The position numbers and the translations under genes were made by a program. A stretch of 63,051 bases of DNA from positions 1 to 63,051 of the forward strand of contig CAJOMZ010000001.1 in assembly GCA_905236645.1 (NCBI GenBank). The letters run 5' to 3'. The notes beneath the pieces were generated by a model, which saw only the letters and a list, made by a program, of their open reading frames with translations, ran no database searches and was not told where the DNA came from. Below are positions 9,859 through 20,469 of the stretch, in pieces. The number at the start of each line of letters is the position of its first letter. The first letter of the stretch is position 1. The stretch comes from an uncultured Bacteroidales bacterium (lineage in GTDB: Bacteria; Bacteroidota; Bacteroidia; Bacteroidales; P3).

Positions 9859-11778
9859 TCACTGCTTCTTGTCGAGCTCGCAGTAGATGCTGTTGTTGCT
9901 GATAAACTCGGGGACGATGCTTTTCATCTTGGCCACGATCTGGCGGTCGTCGAGGGTGTACATTATGTCCTGCAGTTCGCCGTATTCGCGGTCGATGTCC
10001 TCGATCGGGTATTTGCGCACTTCGGCACGCAGAATCTTGGGGTGGTAGGTGGGTATGTTGTTCTCCTTTGTGGCGAGGAGCTCTTCGTAGAGTTTCTCGC
10101 CCGGGCGCAGTCCTATCTCTTTTATTTCTATGCCCTTAAGCCCCGACAGCTGTATCATCTTCGTGGCCAGGTCGTAGATTTTGACGGGCTTGCCCATATC
10201 GAAGACGAATATGTCGCCGCCTTCGCCCATAGCGCCGGCCTCGAGGACGAGGTTGCAGGCCTCGGGGATGGTCATAAAGTAGCGGATGATGTCCTTGTGC
10301 GTCACCGTGAGGGGGCCGCCGGCGGCGAGCTGCTTGCGGAAGAGCGGTATGACGCTGCCGTTGGAGCCCAGCACGTTGCCGAAGCGGGTGGTGACGAAGT
10401 GGGTCTGGTCGGTGGAGCGGCTCTGGATGTAGATTTCGGCCATACGCTTGGTGGCTCCCATCACGTTGGTGGGGTTGACAGCCTTGTCGGTCGAAATCAT
10501 CACGAACTTTTCAGCCTCGTATTTTATGGCGAGGTCGGCCACGTTCTTGGTTCCGAACACGTTGACATAGATGGCTTCGTAGGGGTTTTCCTCCATAAAG
10601 GGCACGTGCTTGTAGGCGGCGGCGTGGTAGACGAGGTTGGGCCTGTAGGTCTCGAATATCTCCTCCATACGGGCGTGGTCCTTGACGTTGGCAATGACGA
10701 AGACCATAGAGTCGACATACTTCTTGTAGGGCTCGTTGTTGCGCAGTTCGAACTGCAGGTCGTACATAGGCGATTCGGCTTGGTCGACCATAATGATCTG
10801 CTTGGGCTTGTATTGCAGCAGCTGGCGGCAAATCTCGCTGCCTATGGAGCCTGCGGCGCCCGTCACCATCACGGTCTTGTCGACCACCTCGCGTATAACG
10901 TTGATATTGTCGATCTTGATCGGCTCGCGCTCGAGGAGGTCCTCAATCTTGATGTCCTGGATCTGGCTGGCGGTGAAGGCGCCGTCCATCCAGAGCGAGA
11001 TGTGGGGCACCGCCTTGACGGTGAGGCCCAGGTCGAGGGCGCGGTTGGTGATGGCCTGCTTGTGCGTCAGGCGGATGGTAGGTATGGCTATGATGATCTG
11101 GCTTATGTTCTTCGATTCCACGAACTTCTTGTTGAGCACATCGCGGGCGCGCTTGACGGGCACGCTGTCGAGCTGCTGGCTGACCTTCGAGGCATCGTCG
11201 TCGATAAAGGCAAGCACCTTGTATTCGATATGGGTGTCCTGCTTGAGGGCGTTGTTGGCTATGACGCCGGCGGCTCCGGCTCCGTAGATTACCACGTTGA
11301 CCTCGCGGCGGCGGCGCTTGAAATACTGGTTGTAGATGTACAGTATCGCAAAGCGGCTCAGCAGCATCAGCAGTGCCAGCATCGAGTAGAGCATCACCAC
11401 CAAACGGTAGGAGGGCAGGAGGTTGGACTTGGTGGGCACGATGAGAAGCCTGTTGTTCACATAGTTGAGCACGCCGCAGGTGAGGGCCATAAAGACGCAG
11501 GCCACAATGACCCTGAATATGTCGTTGAGCCCCATATGGCGGATGATGCTGCGATAGGTCTTGAATACATAGAAGAAAGTCAGCGTGACACACGCGCAGA
11601 CGGCGAGGTTGATCAGCACTGATTTGGCAGTTATCTGGCCTCCAAAGCGCCAGGAAAAGAGTTCGGCCAATGCAAAGGTGGTGGCAAAGAGGACGATGTC
11701 GACGAAGAGCATTATCCACCTCGGCACGGTGGAGTGGCGGTATCTTTTGACGAGGTTGTAGAATAATTTTTTGAACAT
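9859..11778 (-). CDS. Polysaccharide biosynthesis nucleoside-diphosphate-sugar epimerase/dehydratase (CapD/WbpM/FlaA1 type)
   Basis: 639 aa, N-terminal TM segments, VMVTGAAGSIGSEICRQL Rossmann motif, STDKAVNPTNVMGATKR. Confidence 0.93.
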   Translation of the reverse strand: MFKKLFYNLVKRYRHSTVPRWIMLFVDIVLFATTFALAELFSWRFGGQITAKSVLINLAVCACVTLTFFYVFKTYRSIIRHMGLNDIFRVIVACVFMALTCGVLNYVNNRLLIVPTKSNLLPSYRLVVMLYSMLALLMLLSRFAILYIYNQYFKRRRREVNVVIYGAGAAGVIANNALKQDTHIEYKVLAFIDDDASKVSQQLDSVPVKRARDVLNKKFVESKNISQIIIAIPTIRLTHKQAITNRALDLGLTVKAVPHISLWMDGAFTASQIQDIKIEDLLEREPIKIDNINVIREVVDKTVMVTGAAGSIGSEICRQLLQYKPKQIIMVDQAESPMYDLQFELRNNEPYKKYVDSMVFVIANVKDHARMEEIFETYRPNLVYHAAAYKHVPFMEENPYEAIYVNVFGTKNVADLAIKYEAEKFVMISTDKAVNPTNVMGATKRMAEIYIQSRSTDQTHFVTTRFGNVLGSNGSVIPLFRKQLAAGGPLTVTHKDIIRYFMTIPEACNLVLEAGAMGEGGDIFVFDMGKPVKIYDLATKMIQLSGLKGIEIKEIGLRPGEKLYEELLATKENNIPTYHPKILRAEVRKYPIEDIDREYGELQDIMYTLDDRQIVAKMKSIVPEFISNNSIYCELDKKQ

Positions 11779-11851
11779 AATGTTGGATTTTATTCTTTCA
11801 ATAACGTTTTATTGTTTGTTGTTGTTTGTTTTCTTGTTTCGGTGTGCCGGT

Positions 11852-13133
11852 CTATAGGCGTGCGTCGGTCTGCTGGCGCGGCAGGACGCCTTTGACGTCG
11901 TAGACCACGCCGGGCCGGGGCACGAGCCGCCTCAGGTCGAGCCCCTCGAACTGGCGGTGGGCGACGGCAAGGATGGCAGCGTCGTAGCGCAAGTGCTGCA
12001 ATTCGGATATTGAGTTCTGTATGTCGATGCCATACTCGCGGCGCACGCGCTCCGGGTCGACCCACGGGTCGCACACGGTGATGTTGGCGGTATAGTCGGC
12101 AAGCGAATGGAAGATGTCGGCGACCTTGGTGTTGCGTATGTCGGGGCAGTTCTCCTTGAAAGCGAAGCCGAGTATCAGTATGCGTGCATCCTTGACCCGC
12201 ACGCCATTGAGGTTCATCAGCCTGACGACCTGGCCGGCGACGTAGGCGCCCATACTGTCGTTGAGGCGGCGTGCGCTGTACATAACACGGGGCAGCACAC
12301 CGTAGACCTGGGCTTTCTCAATCATATAGTACGGGTCTACGCCTATGCAGTGGCCGCCGACAAGACCGGGCTTCATCCGGACGAAGTTCCACTTGGTGGC
12401 GGCGGCGTCGAGGACATCGCCTGTGTCGATGCCCATCGCGGCGAATATCTTGGCCAGTTCGTTGACAAAGGCTATATTGACATCACGCTGGCAGTTCTCG
12501 ACAATCTTGGAGGCCTCGGCCACGCGAATGGAAGGGGCGCGGTGGGTGCCGTTGAGGAGCACGGAGTTGTAGAGGCTGTCAACGAAGGAGGCCGCCTCGG
12601 GAGTGGAGCCCGACGTGACCTTGACAATGCTCTCGACGGTGTGCTCCGTGTCGGCTGGGTTGACGCGCTCGGGGCTGTAGCCGACAAAGAAGTCGGCGTT
12701 GTAGGCCAGTCCCGATGCCGCTGCCAGCTGCGGCACGCAGACGTCCTCGGTCACGCCCGGATAGACGGTGGACTCGTAGACGACGATGTCGCCTTTTGCA
12801 AGAAGGCCGCCCACGGTGCGCGAGGCGCCGATGAGGGGCTCGAGGTCGGGATGGTTGTTGCAGTCGACAGGGGTAGGCACGGCGACGATGTAGACATTGC
12901 AGCCTCTGAGCGCCTCGGGCTTGTCGGAGAGCGTCAGCCTTCCATCGCTTAGGGACTGCCGCAGCTGCGCGGCATCGGTTTCCTTGGTGGGGTCGTCGGC
13001 TTGCTGAAGCCACGCGGCGGCTGTTGCAGTCGTAGCCCACGGTGGGATAGCGTTTGGAGAAGAGCAGCGAGAGCGGCAGCCCTACGTAGCCTAAGCCGAC
13101 AATGCCTATATGTATGTCTTCTGCCTTTATCAT
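11852..13133 (-). pseudogene. Nucleotide-sugar (UDP-HexNAc) 6-dehydrogenase, WbpA/WbpO/WecC family, interrupted by a frameshift near 13006-13016
   Basis: N-terminus MIKAEDIHIGIVGLGYVGLPLSLLFSKRYPTVGYDCNSRRV lies in one frame (from 13133). The continuation LQQADDPTKETDAAQLRQSLSD…VYIVAVPTPVDCNNHPDL… lies in another (ORF 11852-12880). Confidence 0.88.
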
Positions 13134-14230
13134 ATTGTTTCTGTGACCAGTTCTATTTCTTGTTCAGTAAGATAGGGGTGCATAGGTAGTGACAGCACGG
13201 ACTGCGTCAGCTGTGCGGAGACGGGGCAGGGCTGCTGGAGAGAGGCGATGGGGGCAAACGCCGCTTGGCGCGACATAGTGCGCGGATAGTATACTGCCGA
13301 CGGGATGCCGGCGGCTTTCAGGCGTGCCTGCAACGCGTCGCGGTTGCCGGTCTGGATGGTATATTGTGCAAAGGATGAGGTGAAGGCAGGCGGCACGACC
13401 GGCGTGGCGACCTTTCCGCGCAACCGCTCGTTGTAGCTTTGGGCAATGCGGTTGACGGCTGCGAGTTCATCGTCGAAGTGATTCAGCTTGACCTGCAATA
13501 CGGCGGCTTGCACTGCATCGAGGCGCGAGTTGAGGCCGAGACGTATGTTGTCGTATTTTTCCGAGCCTTTGCCGTGCACGCGCAGGGAGCGCAGCAGGGC
13601 GGCCCAGTCGTCGTTGTCGGTAAAGAGCGCTCCGCCGTCGCCATAGCAGCCAAGCGGCTTGGCGGGGAAGAAGGAGGTTGTGGCAATGTCGCCGAAGGAG
13701 CAGGCTTTGCGACCTTCGATGCTGCCGCCAAAGCCCTGGGCGCCGTCCTCGAGGAGCAGCAGTCCGTGTTTGCGGCAGAGGGGCTGCAGTTCGGCATAGT
13801 CGGCAGGCAAGCCGAAGAGGTCGACTGCTATCACCGCAGCAGGGCGAAGGTCGGTATTCGATTCGACATATTGTATTTTCCGTTCCAGGTCGGCGGCATC
13901 CATATTGCAACTGTCCTTCAGGACGTCTACGAATACAGGCGTTGCGCCTTGCAGTGCCACGGCCTCGGCAGTGGCGAAGAAGGTGAAGTCGGGCACAAAG
14001 ACGGCGTCGCCAGGAGCTATGCCCCAGGCCATCAGTGCCATACGCAGGGCGTCGGTGCCATTGGCGCAGGAGATGCAGTGCTTCACGCCCACATAGTCGG
14101 CCAGCCGGCGTTCCAATCCGGCCACCACATCGCCGAGTATGAACGAACCCGAAGCGGCAACGCCGAGCAGCGCTGCATCGATTTCGGCCTTCATCGCCTC
14201 ATACTGTCTGTGTAGGTCGCGTAGCTGCAT
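13130..14230 (-). CDS. DegT/DnrJ/EryC1/StrS aminotransferase (WbpE-like)
   Basis: 366 aa; GVKHCISCANGTDALRMAL, LEDGAQGFGGSIEGRKACSFGDIATTSFFPAKPLGCYGDGGAL PLP-site motifs; 4-nt overlap with next gene. Confidence 0.93.
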   Translation of the reverse strand: MQLRDLHRQYEAMKAEIDAALLGVAASGSFILGDVVAGLERRLADYVGVKHCISCANGTDALRMALMAWGIAPGDAVFVPDFTFFATAEAVALQGATPVFVDVLKDSCNMDAADLERKIQYVESNTDLRPAAVIAVDLFGLPADYAELQPLCRKHGLLLLEDGAQGFGGSIEGRKACSFGDIATTSFFPAKPLGCYGDGGALFTDNDDWAALLRSLRVHGKGSEKYDNIRLGLNSRLDAVQAAVLQVKLNHFDDELAAVNRIAQSYNERLRGKVATPVVPPAFTSSFAQYTIQTGNRDALQARLKAAGIPSAVYYPRTMSRQAAFAPIASLQQPCPVSAQLTQSVLSLPMHPYLTEQEIELVTETI

Positions 14231-14231
14231 A

Positions 14232-14711
14232 TTATTCTTTCACCTTTCCTATTATTCTGGCAGGCACGCCCGCCACTATTGCATAATCGGGCACATCCTT
14301 TGTCACCACGGCACCGGCGCCGACCAGGGCGTGGCGGCCTATGGTGTGGCCACAGACAATGGTGCAGTTGGCGCCCAGCGAGGCTCCTTCGCGCACCAGC
14401 GTGCGCTCGTAACGGCCGTGGACAGGTCGGTCGGCACGCGGCATCAGCACGTTGGTAAAGACGCAGCTGGGACCGAGGAAGACATTGTCCTCAATCTCTA
14501 CGCCTTCGTATACCGACACATTGTTCTGGATGCGCACCCCGTTGCCGATCTTGACATTGGGGCCTATGTTGACGTTCTGCCCGAGCGAGCAGTTCTCGCC
14601 CAGCGAGGCACCCTCCTGGATGTGGCAGAAATGCCATACCTTTGTGCCGGCACCGATGACGACGTTGTCGTCGATATAGCTGCTTTCGTGTATGTAAGGC
14701 GCGTCGGGCAT
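14232..14711 (-). CDS. Left-handed beta-helix sugar N-acetyltransferase (WbpD-like)
   Basis: 159 aa hexapeptide repeats: [40 protein letters not shown]. Confidence 0.9.
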   Translation of the reverse strand: MPDAPYIHESSYIDDNVVIGAGTKVWHFCHIQEGASLGENCSLGQNVNIGPNVKIGNGVRIQNNVSVYEGVEIEDNVFLGPSCVFTNVLMPRADRPVHGRYERTLVREGASLGANCTIVCGHTIGRHALVGAGAVVTKDVPDYAIVAGVPARIIGKVKE

Positions 14712-14723
14712 AATGTTGTCGTT

Positions 14724-15695
14724 TTAGTTGTTCCACCCAAAAGGATGGGGTGTAATGGGTTGGGCCGCAAGGGGATGGTAGTCGCCCTTCAAGCCTATGG
14801 GCTGTGCGTTGCGTATGTCGTGGACTATCTGTATGCAGTTGCGGGCTTCGGAGGCAGTGAATCCGTGTCCGGCAAGGATGTTCTCGTAGCTCTTGGTGTG
14901 GAGGTCGGTGAAGCCTTCGCTGAATTCGAACTTCTCGCCGTCGACGTAGATGGCGCGGAAAGTGCGTTGGTTCTTTTGCAGAGCCTCGGCCGGCAGATGG
15001 TTGGCATTGATGCTGAGGAAGTAGCGCACGCGGGCCTGCTCGAGCTCAAGATAGCCCGCCACACGGTCGTGCGAGGCTACGTGGACAATATTGGTTTTGA
15101 CCGGTCCGAACACCCAGGTGAGCATATCATAGAAGTGTACGCCGATGTTGGTGGCCACACCGCCGCTCTTGCGGATGTCGCCCTTCCACGAGGCATAGTA
15201 CCAGTTGCCGCGCGAGGTGATGTAGGTCAGGTCGACATCGTAGACCTTGTCTTTCGGGCCGGAGAGTATCTTTTGGCGCAGGGCTGTCACCGACGGGTGC
15301 AACCGCAGCTGGAGGATGGTGTAAATCTTATGGCCTGTTTCTTGTTCCACGCGCTCCAATCCGTCGATATTCCAGGGGTTGAGCACCAAAGGCTTCTCGC
15401 ATATAACGTCGGCCCCAAGGCGCAGGCCGTAGCGTGAATGGGCGTCGTGAAGATAGTTGGGGGTGCAGACTGTCACGTAGTCGATAGCCTCGCCCCTGCC
15501 CTTCAACAGGCTGTTGTGACGGTCGAAGAGTTCCTGCTCGGTGAAGAATGCCGCGTTGGAGAAGTAGGAATCGAGGATGCCGACGCTGTCGCACTTGTCG
15601 TAGGCCGACAGCAGACGGTTGCCTGTCTCCTTGATGGCTTTCAGATGTCGCGGAGCCACATAGCCCCCTACTCCGATGATGGCAAAGTTTTTCAT
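14724..15695 (-). CDS. Gfo/Idh/MocA-family oxidoreductase (WbpB-like UDP-sugar 3-dehydrogenase)
   Basis: 323 aa; FAIIGVGGYVAPRHLKAIKETGN, VICEKPLVLNPWNIDGLE. Confidence 0.9.
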   Translation of the reverse strand: MKNFAIIGVGGYVAPRHLKAIKETGNRLLSAYDKCDSVGILDSYFSNAAFFTEQELFDRHNSLLKGRGEAIDYVTVCTPNYLHDAHSRYGLRLGADVICEKPLVLNPWNIDGLERVEQETGHKIYTILQLRLHPSVTALRQKILSGPKDKVYDVDLTYITSRGNWYYASWKGDIRKSGGVATNIGVHFYDMLTWVFGPVKTNIVHVASHDRVAGYLELEQARVRYFLSINANHLPAEALQKNQRTFRAIYVDGEKFEFSEGFTDLHTKSYENILAGHGFTASEARNCIQIVHDIRNAQPIGLKGDYHPLAAQPITPHPFGWNN

Positions 15696-16936
15696 TCTAT
15701 GGAGTGCTTTATTATTTGTCTGGGGCCACCGTCAATGATGCGTGTTATCAGGTTGCTGAATTTGTCGGCACGGTTGCTTGCCAATCTGCATCGGGCGGCG
15801 AGCCGCGAATAGCGTTTGGGCTTATGTTCGCGCAAGTACACTATGTGGTAATATTTGCCCCAGAAGACGGCGACGGCGGTGAGGATGACGACAAGGAACT
15901 GGAGGTTGGCATTCATACCCATAGAGGCTGTCAGGTACCAGATGCCCAGGACAATAAGGTTTCCGAATATTATCCATAAGGTGGCAAGGAGGTGGCTCAG
16001 TCCGACATCGACGAGGATATGGTGCAGGTGCGTTCTGTCGGGATGGAAGGGCGATTTGCCTTCCAGCACCCTTGCTGTAGCGACGCGGAGAAGGTCGAAG
16101 ATTATTGCCGAGAGAAGTGCTGTCAGGAAACTCACGATATAGTTGTCAGCAAGGAACTCGCGCGCTCCGACCATAGCGGGCTCAGGGCAAGCCATCAGGA
16201 ATATAAACAGGCCTAACACCAGCGAACCCGAATCGCCCATATACATTTTGTAGCGTTTGGAGAAGACGTTGAAGATGAAGAATGTGAACAGCACGCCGAC
16301 CATTATGAAAGAGAGGATGGCTTGTGTCTCGTAGTCGTGGCGGTAGTTCCAGTAGCCCATCACGAGGCCTGCCAACAGTCCTATTCCTGAGGCGAGCCCG
16401 TCGATGCCGTCGGCAAAGTTGACTGCATTCAGGAAAAGGAGGCCTGAGAACAGAGTGACAAGGCAGTCGGCCCATAGGGGCATAGTCTCTATTCCAAAGA
16501 GGCCGTAGAACGTGTGTACTCCATAGTTGCAGCCAAAGAAGAGCAACATTATGACCAGTACCTGCAGACAGAATTTGAACTGCCAGCTGAGGCCTATGAT
16601 GTCGTCGAGCATACCGAAAATGTAGAGTATGGTCATAACGCAGACCACAGGGAAGAGGTTTCCCATATCATAGAAGATGTTGATTATGACAGATGTCACG
16701 CAAATGACGAGCATTATGACAGTACCACCCATAACGGGCACGGGGCGGTTCTGCGCCTTGCGAGCGTTGGGGTTGTCGGTCAGTCTTTTGCGACGGGCCA
16801 TAAGCACTACCATAGGCAGCACTATAGGCATCATAACCAATGGAATCAAGACAGCTAACCAATAGACCAAGTCCATAGTTGTAAGATTGACTGTGTTGAA
16901 GATTTGCAGTAACGGTATATGGGAGGGGTAATTCAT
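15692..16936 (-). CDS. wecA: Undecaprenyl-phosphate GlcNAc-1-phosphate transferase family (WecA/TagO-like)
   Basis: 414 aa polytopic; NARKAQNRPVPVMGG, NAVNFADGIDGLASG, YMGDSGSLVLG, FHPDRTHLHHILVD motifs. Confidence 0.92.
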   Translation of the reverse strand: MNYPSHIPLLQIFNTVNLTTMDLVYWLAVLIPLVMMPIVLPMVVLMARRKRLTDNPNARKAQNRPVPVMGGTVIMLVICVTSVIINIFYDMGNLFPVVCVMTILYIFGMLDDIIGLSWQFKFCLQVLVIMLLFFGCNYGVHTFYGLFGIETMPLWADCLVTLFSGLLFLNAVNFADGIDGLASGIGLLAGLVMGYWNYRHDYETQAILSFIMVGVLFTFFIFNVFSKRYKMYMGDSGSLVLGLFIFLMACPEPAMVGAREFLADNYIVSFLTALLSAIIFDLLRVATARVLEGKSPFHPDRTHLHHILVDVGLSHLLATLWIIFGNLIVLGIWYLTASMGMNANLQFLVVILTAVAVFWGKYYHIVYLREHKPKRYSRLAARCRLASNRADKFSNLITRIIDGGPRQIIKHSIE

Positions 16937-16958
16937 TACAGATGTGCCTTATGCAATG

Positions 16959-18089
16959 TTATCTGTTGCCATACATCGACTCGTAGTATTTCTCGTAGTC
17001 GCCGCTGGTGATGTTGTCCATCCACTCTTGGTTGTCGAGATACCAGCGGACGGTTTTCTCTATGCCTTCTTCAAACTGCAGACTTGGCTCCCAGCCCAGT
17101 TCGCGCTGCAGCTTGCTGCTGTCGATGGCATAGCGCATATCGTGGCCGGCACGGTCGGTGACATAGGTAATCAGGTCCATATCGGCACCCTCGGGACGCC
17201 CCAACAGGCGGTCGACAGTATTGATGAGCACTTTGACGATGTCGATGTTCTTCCATTCGTTGAAGCCGCCTATGTTATATGTCTCGGCAATGGCTCCCTT
17301 GTGGAATATCAGGTCTATTGCCCTTGCGTGGTCCTCGACATAAAGCCAGTCCCTTACGTTCTCGCCCTTGCCGTAGACAGGCAGCGGTTTACGATGGCGT
17401 ATATTGTTGATGAAGAGCGGTATCAGCTTTTCGGGGAACTGATAGGGGCCGTAGTTGTTGGAGCAGTTGGTCACGATGGTCGGCAGGCCGTAGGTGTCGT
17501 GGAAGGCACGTACAAAGTGGTCGCTGCCGGCCTTCGATGCCGAATAGGGGCTGTGAGGCATATACTTCAGGTCTTCGGTGAAGAACTTCTCTCCGTAAGC
17601 AAGATGATGCTCACCGCTGCTGGCCTTGGTCGAGAACGGCGGCTTGACACCATTGGGGTGGGTCATCTCGAGTGCGCCATACACCTCGTCGGTGGAGATG
17701 TGGTAGAAGCGTTTGCCTTCGAACTTTTCGGGCAACGACTCCCAATACAGCTTGGCGGCCTGGAGCATACTCAACGTACCCATAACGTTGGTCTTCGCAA
17801 AAGTGAAAGGATCTTTGATACTGCGGTCCACGTGGCTTTCGGCAGCAAGATGGATTACGCCGTCAATCTTCTCGCGCTGCATCAGGGCATAGATTGTATC
17901 GAAGTCGCATACATCGGCCTTTACAAACGTATAGTTGGGCTTGTTCTCTATATCCTTCAGATTGGCCAGGTTGCCTGCATAGGTCAATTTGTCGACGTTG
18001 AATATGTGATACTCCGGGTACTTGTTCACGAACAAGCGCACCACGTGGGTTCCAATGAATCCGGCACCGCCGGTAATGATAATGTTCAT
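16959..18089 (-). CDS. rfbB: dTDP-glucose 4,6-dehydratase
   Basis: 376 aa; MNIIITGGAGFIGTHVVRLF, LAAESHVDRSI, YSASKAGSDHFVRA, NCSNNYGPYQFPEKLIP. Confidence 0.97.
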   Translation of the reverse strand: MNIIITGGAGFIGTHVVRLFVNKYPEYHIFNVDKLTYAGNLANLKDIENKPNYTFVKADVCDFDTIYALMQREKIDGVIHLAAESHVDRSIKDPFTFAKTNVMGTLSMLQAAKLYWESLPEKFEGKRFYHISTDEVYGALEMTHPNGVKPPFSTKASSGEHHLAYGEKFFTEDLKYMPHSPYSASKAGSDHFVRAFHDTYGLPTIVTNCSNNYGPYQFPEKLIPLFINNIRHRKPLPVYGKGENVRDWLYVEDHARAIDLIFHKGAIAETYNIGGFNEWKNIDIVKVLINTVDRLLGRPEGADMDLITYVTDRAGHDMRYAIDSSKLQRELGWEPSLQFEEGIEKTVRWYLDNQEWMDNITSGDYEKYYESMYGNR

Positions 18090-18129
18090 AGTATTGGGTT
18101 TGATTGGGTTATAATGATTAAAATGCTTA

Positions 18130-19002
18130 TTATTCGTTGCTGTTCATATTTGACAGGCACTTGGCCAGCGAATCAGTCCAATGCGGTATCTCGATACCGA
18201 AAGTCTCCTTGATCTTGGTCTTGTCAAGTACCGAATAAGAAGGCCTTAGAACCTTGCTGGGGAACTCGTCACTATGGCACGGCGAGATGCTGTAGTTTTC
18301 AAGCCCTGCCTGACGAGCAATCTCTTTGGCGAAGTCGTACCAGCTACACACACCTTCATTGCTGAAGTGATAGATGCCGTCGCGTCCTCTATAGCTTTCA
18401 CTCTCAACCATATCGAATATCACCTTGGCCAAGTCGCCGGCGTATGTAGGCGTGCCCACCTGGTCGAAGACCACCTTGCATTTCCTTTCAGGCAGTATGC
18501 GAAGCATTGTCTTCACAAAATTCTTGCCGTACTCGCTGTAAAGCCATCCTGTCCGGATGAGTATACAGTGGCAGCCCACCCCGGCTATGGCTTCTTCGCC
18601 GTGCAGTTTGGTGCGGCCATACGCACCTGTCGGATTAGTCTGATCCTCCTCGCGACAAGGCTTGTTGTAGGCTTTGCCACCAAAAACATAGTCGGTAGAG
18701 ATATGAATCAGACTACCTCCGCCAACCTTCATAGCATCAGCCAGGTGCCTGACGGCTGTGGCATTGATCAACTCAGCGCGCTCCTCTTCTTCTTCAGCCT
18801 TGTCGACATTGGTATAAGCAGCACAATTCACTATCACATTGATGCCGTTGGTAAGGACAAAGTTGAACACCGCGTCACGGCGGGTAATATCAAGCTCATC
18901 GACATCGGTATAGAAGTACCTGTTGTCGCTCTCGCAGCCTTCGCCCAGCAGACGTATATGACTGCCCAATTGACCGTTGACACCTGTTACAAGTATGTTC
19001 AT
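18130..19002 (-). CDS. rfbD: dTDP-4-dehydrorhamnose reductase
   Basis: 290 aa; MNILVTGVNGQLGSHIR, STDYVFGGKA, NPTGAYGRTKLHGEEA. Confidence 0.96.
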   Translation of the reverse strand: MNILVTGVNGQLGSHIRLLGEGCESDNRYFYTDVDELDITRRDAVFNFVLTNGINVIVNCAAYTNVDKAEEEEERAELINATAVRHLADAMKVGGGSLIHISTDYVFGGKAYNKPCREEDQTNPTGAYGRTKLHGEEAIAGVGCHCILIRTGWLYSEYGKNFVKTMLRILPERKCKVVFDQVGTPTYAGDLAKVIFDMVESESYRGRDGIYHFSNEGVCSWYDFAKEIARQAGLENYSISPCHSDEFPSKVLRPSYSVLDKTKIKETFGIEIPHWTDSLAKCLSNMNSNE

Positions 19003-19005
19003 CTC

Positions 19006-19569
19006 TCAGTCGTTAGCGTTCTTACGTTCCACCAGTTCTTTCAGAAGCGGATGGTGCTTGTCCTTCTCCGAAAGAATAATGCTCTCTTTCGGCAAATGCC
19101 AGTCGATAGCCAAATCCGGGTCGTCCCACGCCACAGCGCCTTCACTTGCTGGATTATAAAAGGCATCGCACTTATACTGAAATACAGCCTCGTCGCTCAA
19201 CACTGAAAAGCCGTGTGCCAACCCCTTGGGAATGAAAAACTGACGATGGCTCTCTGCTGTCAGACGCACCGCGACATACTTGCCGAAAGTGGCCGAGTTG
19301 GGACGAATGTCGACAGCGACGTCAAGCACCTCGCCTTTCACCACTCGAACCAACTTGCTCTGGGCGTGAGGAGGACGCTGGAAATGAAGGCCTCGCACTA
19401 CGCCATAGCACGACTTGGACTCGTTGTCCTGTACAAAATGCACCTTGAAACCGCTCTTCTCACGGAATTCCCTCTCGTTGAAGCTCTCAAAGAAATAGCC
19501 TCGCTCGTCGCCATAGACGGCAGGCTCCACAATCAGCACTCCTGGTATCTCGGTTTTTATAATTTCCAT
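19006..19569 (-). CDS. rfbC: dTDP-4-dehydrorhamnose 3,5-epimerase
   Basis: 187 aa; PAVYGDERGYFFESFNEREF, VRGLHFQRPPHAQSKLVRVVKGEVLDVAVDIR. Confidence 0.97.
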   Translation of the reverse strand: MEIIKTEIPGVLIVEPAVYGDERGYFFESFNEREFREKSGFKVHFVQDNESKSCYGVVRGLHFQRPPHAQSKLVRVVKGEVLDVAVDIRPNSATFGKYVAVRLTAESHRQFFIPKGLAHGFSVLSDEAVFQYKCDAFYNPASEGAVAWDDPDLAIDWHLPKESIILSEKDKHHPLLKELVERKNAND

Positions 19570-19585
19570 TATTATTAAAGAATCT

Positions 19586-20464
19586 CTATTTATTATCTAT
19601 CAATCTCAACAGGTATTGCCCGTATTGGTTCTTCGCCATCGGCTGGGCAATGCGGCGCAAGTCGTCGTCGCTTATCCAGCCCTTTTCATAGGCAATGCTT
19701 TCCAGACAGGCTATCTTCAGCCCCTGACGCTTCTCGATGACCTCAATAAACGTCGAAGCCTCGGACAGAGAGTCGTGCGTACCCGTGTCAAGCCACGCAA
19801 AGCCACGACCAAGCAGCTGGACCTTTAGCTCCCCGTCATTCAAAAAAGCCTGGTTCACACTTGTTATCTCCAGTTCGCCACGTGCCGAGGGCTTGATGCT
19901 CTTGGCGACCTTGACGACTTTGTTGGGGTAGAAATACAGTCCTACAACGGCATAATTCGACTTCGGTTCCTTGGGCTTCTCCTCTATCGACAGCACATTG
20001 CCCTTGTTGTCAAATTCGGCCACGCCATAGCGTTCCGGATCTGCCACCCAATAGCCAAAGACCGTCGCCTTGCCCTCCTCCTCGGCATCCTTTACAGCCT
20101 CGCGAAGCAGTCGCGAGAAGCCATTGCCTTGGAAAATGTTGTCACCCAGAACCAGGCAGGCGGCATCGTCGCCAATGAACTTTTCGCCAATGATAAAAGC
20201 CTGGGCCAGTCCGTCGGGCGACGGCTGCTCGGCATACGAGAACCTCACACCATAGTCACTGCCATCTCCCAGCAACCGTTGGAATGCCGGCAAGTCGAAC
20301 GGGGTTGATATAATCAGTATGTCGCGTATACCGGCAAGCATCAGCGCCGATATAGGATAGTACACCATCGGCTTGTCGTAGATGGGCAGCAACTGCTTGC
20401 TGACGCCTTTAGTTATAGGATACAGGCGAGTACCGGACCCACCTGCCAGAACTATGCCTTTCAT
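19586..20464 (-). CDS. rfbA: Glucose-1-phosphate thymidylyltransferase
   Basis: 292 aa; [37 protein letters not shown]. Confidence 0.97.
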   Translation of the reverse strand: MKGIVLAGGSGTRLYPITKGVSKQLLPIYDKPMVYYPISALMLAGIRDILIISTPFDLPAFQRLLGDGSDYGVRFSYAEQPSPDGLAQAFIIGEKFIGDDAACLVLGDNIFQGNGFSRLLREAVKDAEEEGKATVFGYWVADPERYGVAEFDNKGNVLSIEEKPKEPKSNYAVVGLYFYPNKVVKVAKSIKPSARGELEITSVNQAFLNDGELKVQLLGRGFAWLDTGTHDSLSEASTFIEVIEKRQGLKIACLESIAYEKGWISDDDLRRIAQPMAKNQYGQYLLRLIDNK

Positions 20465-20469
20465 ATCTA

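Noticed and set aside
9778-11622. 614-aa plus-strand ORF, and similar long antisense ORFs (12107-12952, 14139-15437, 16944-18212, 27873-29540)
   Set aside because: Exactly antisense to strongly recognisable genes; His/Val/Gly-rich translations without domains indicate codon-usage shadows.
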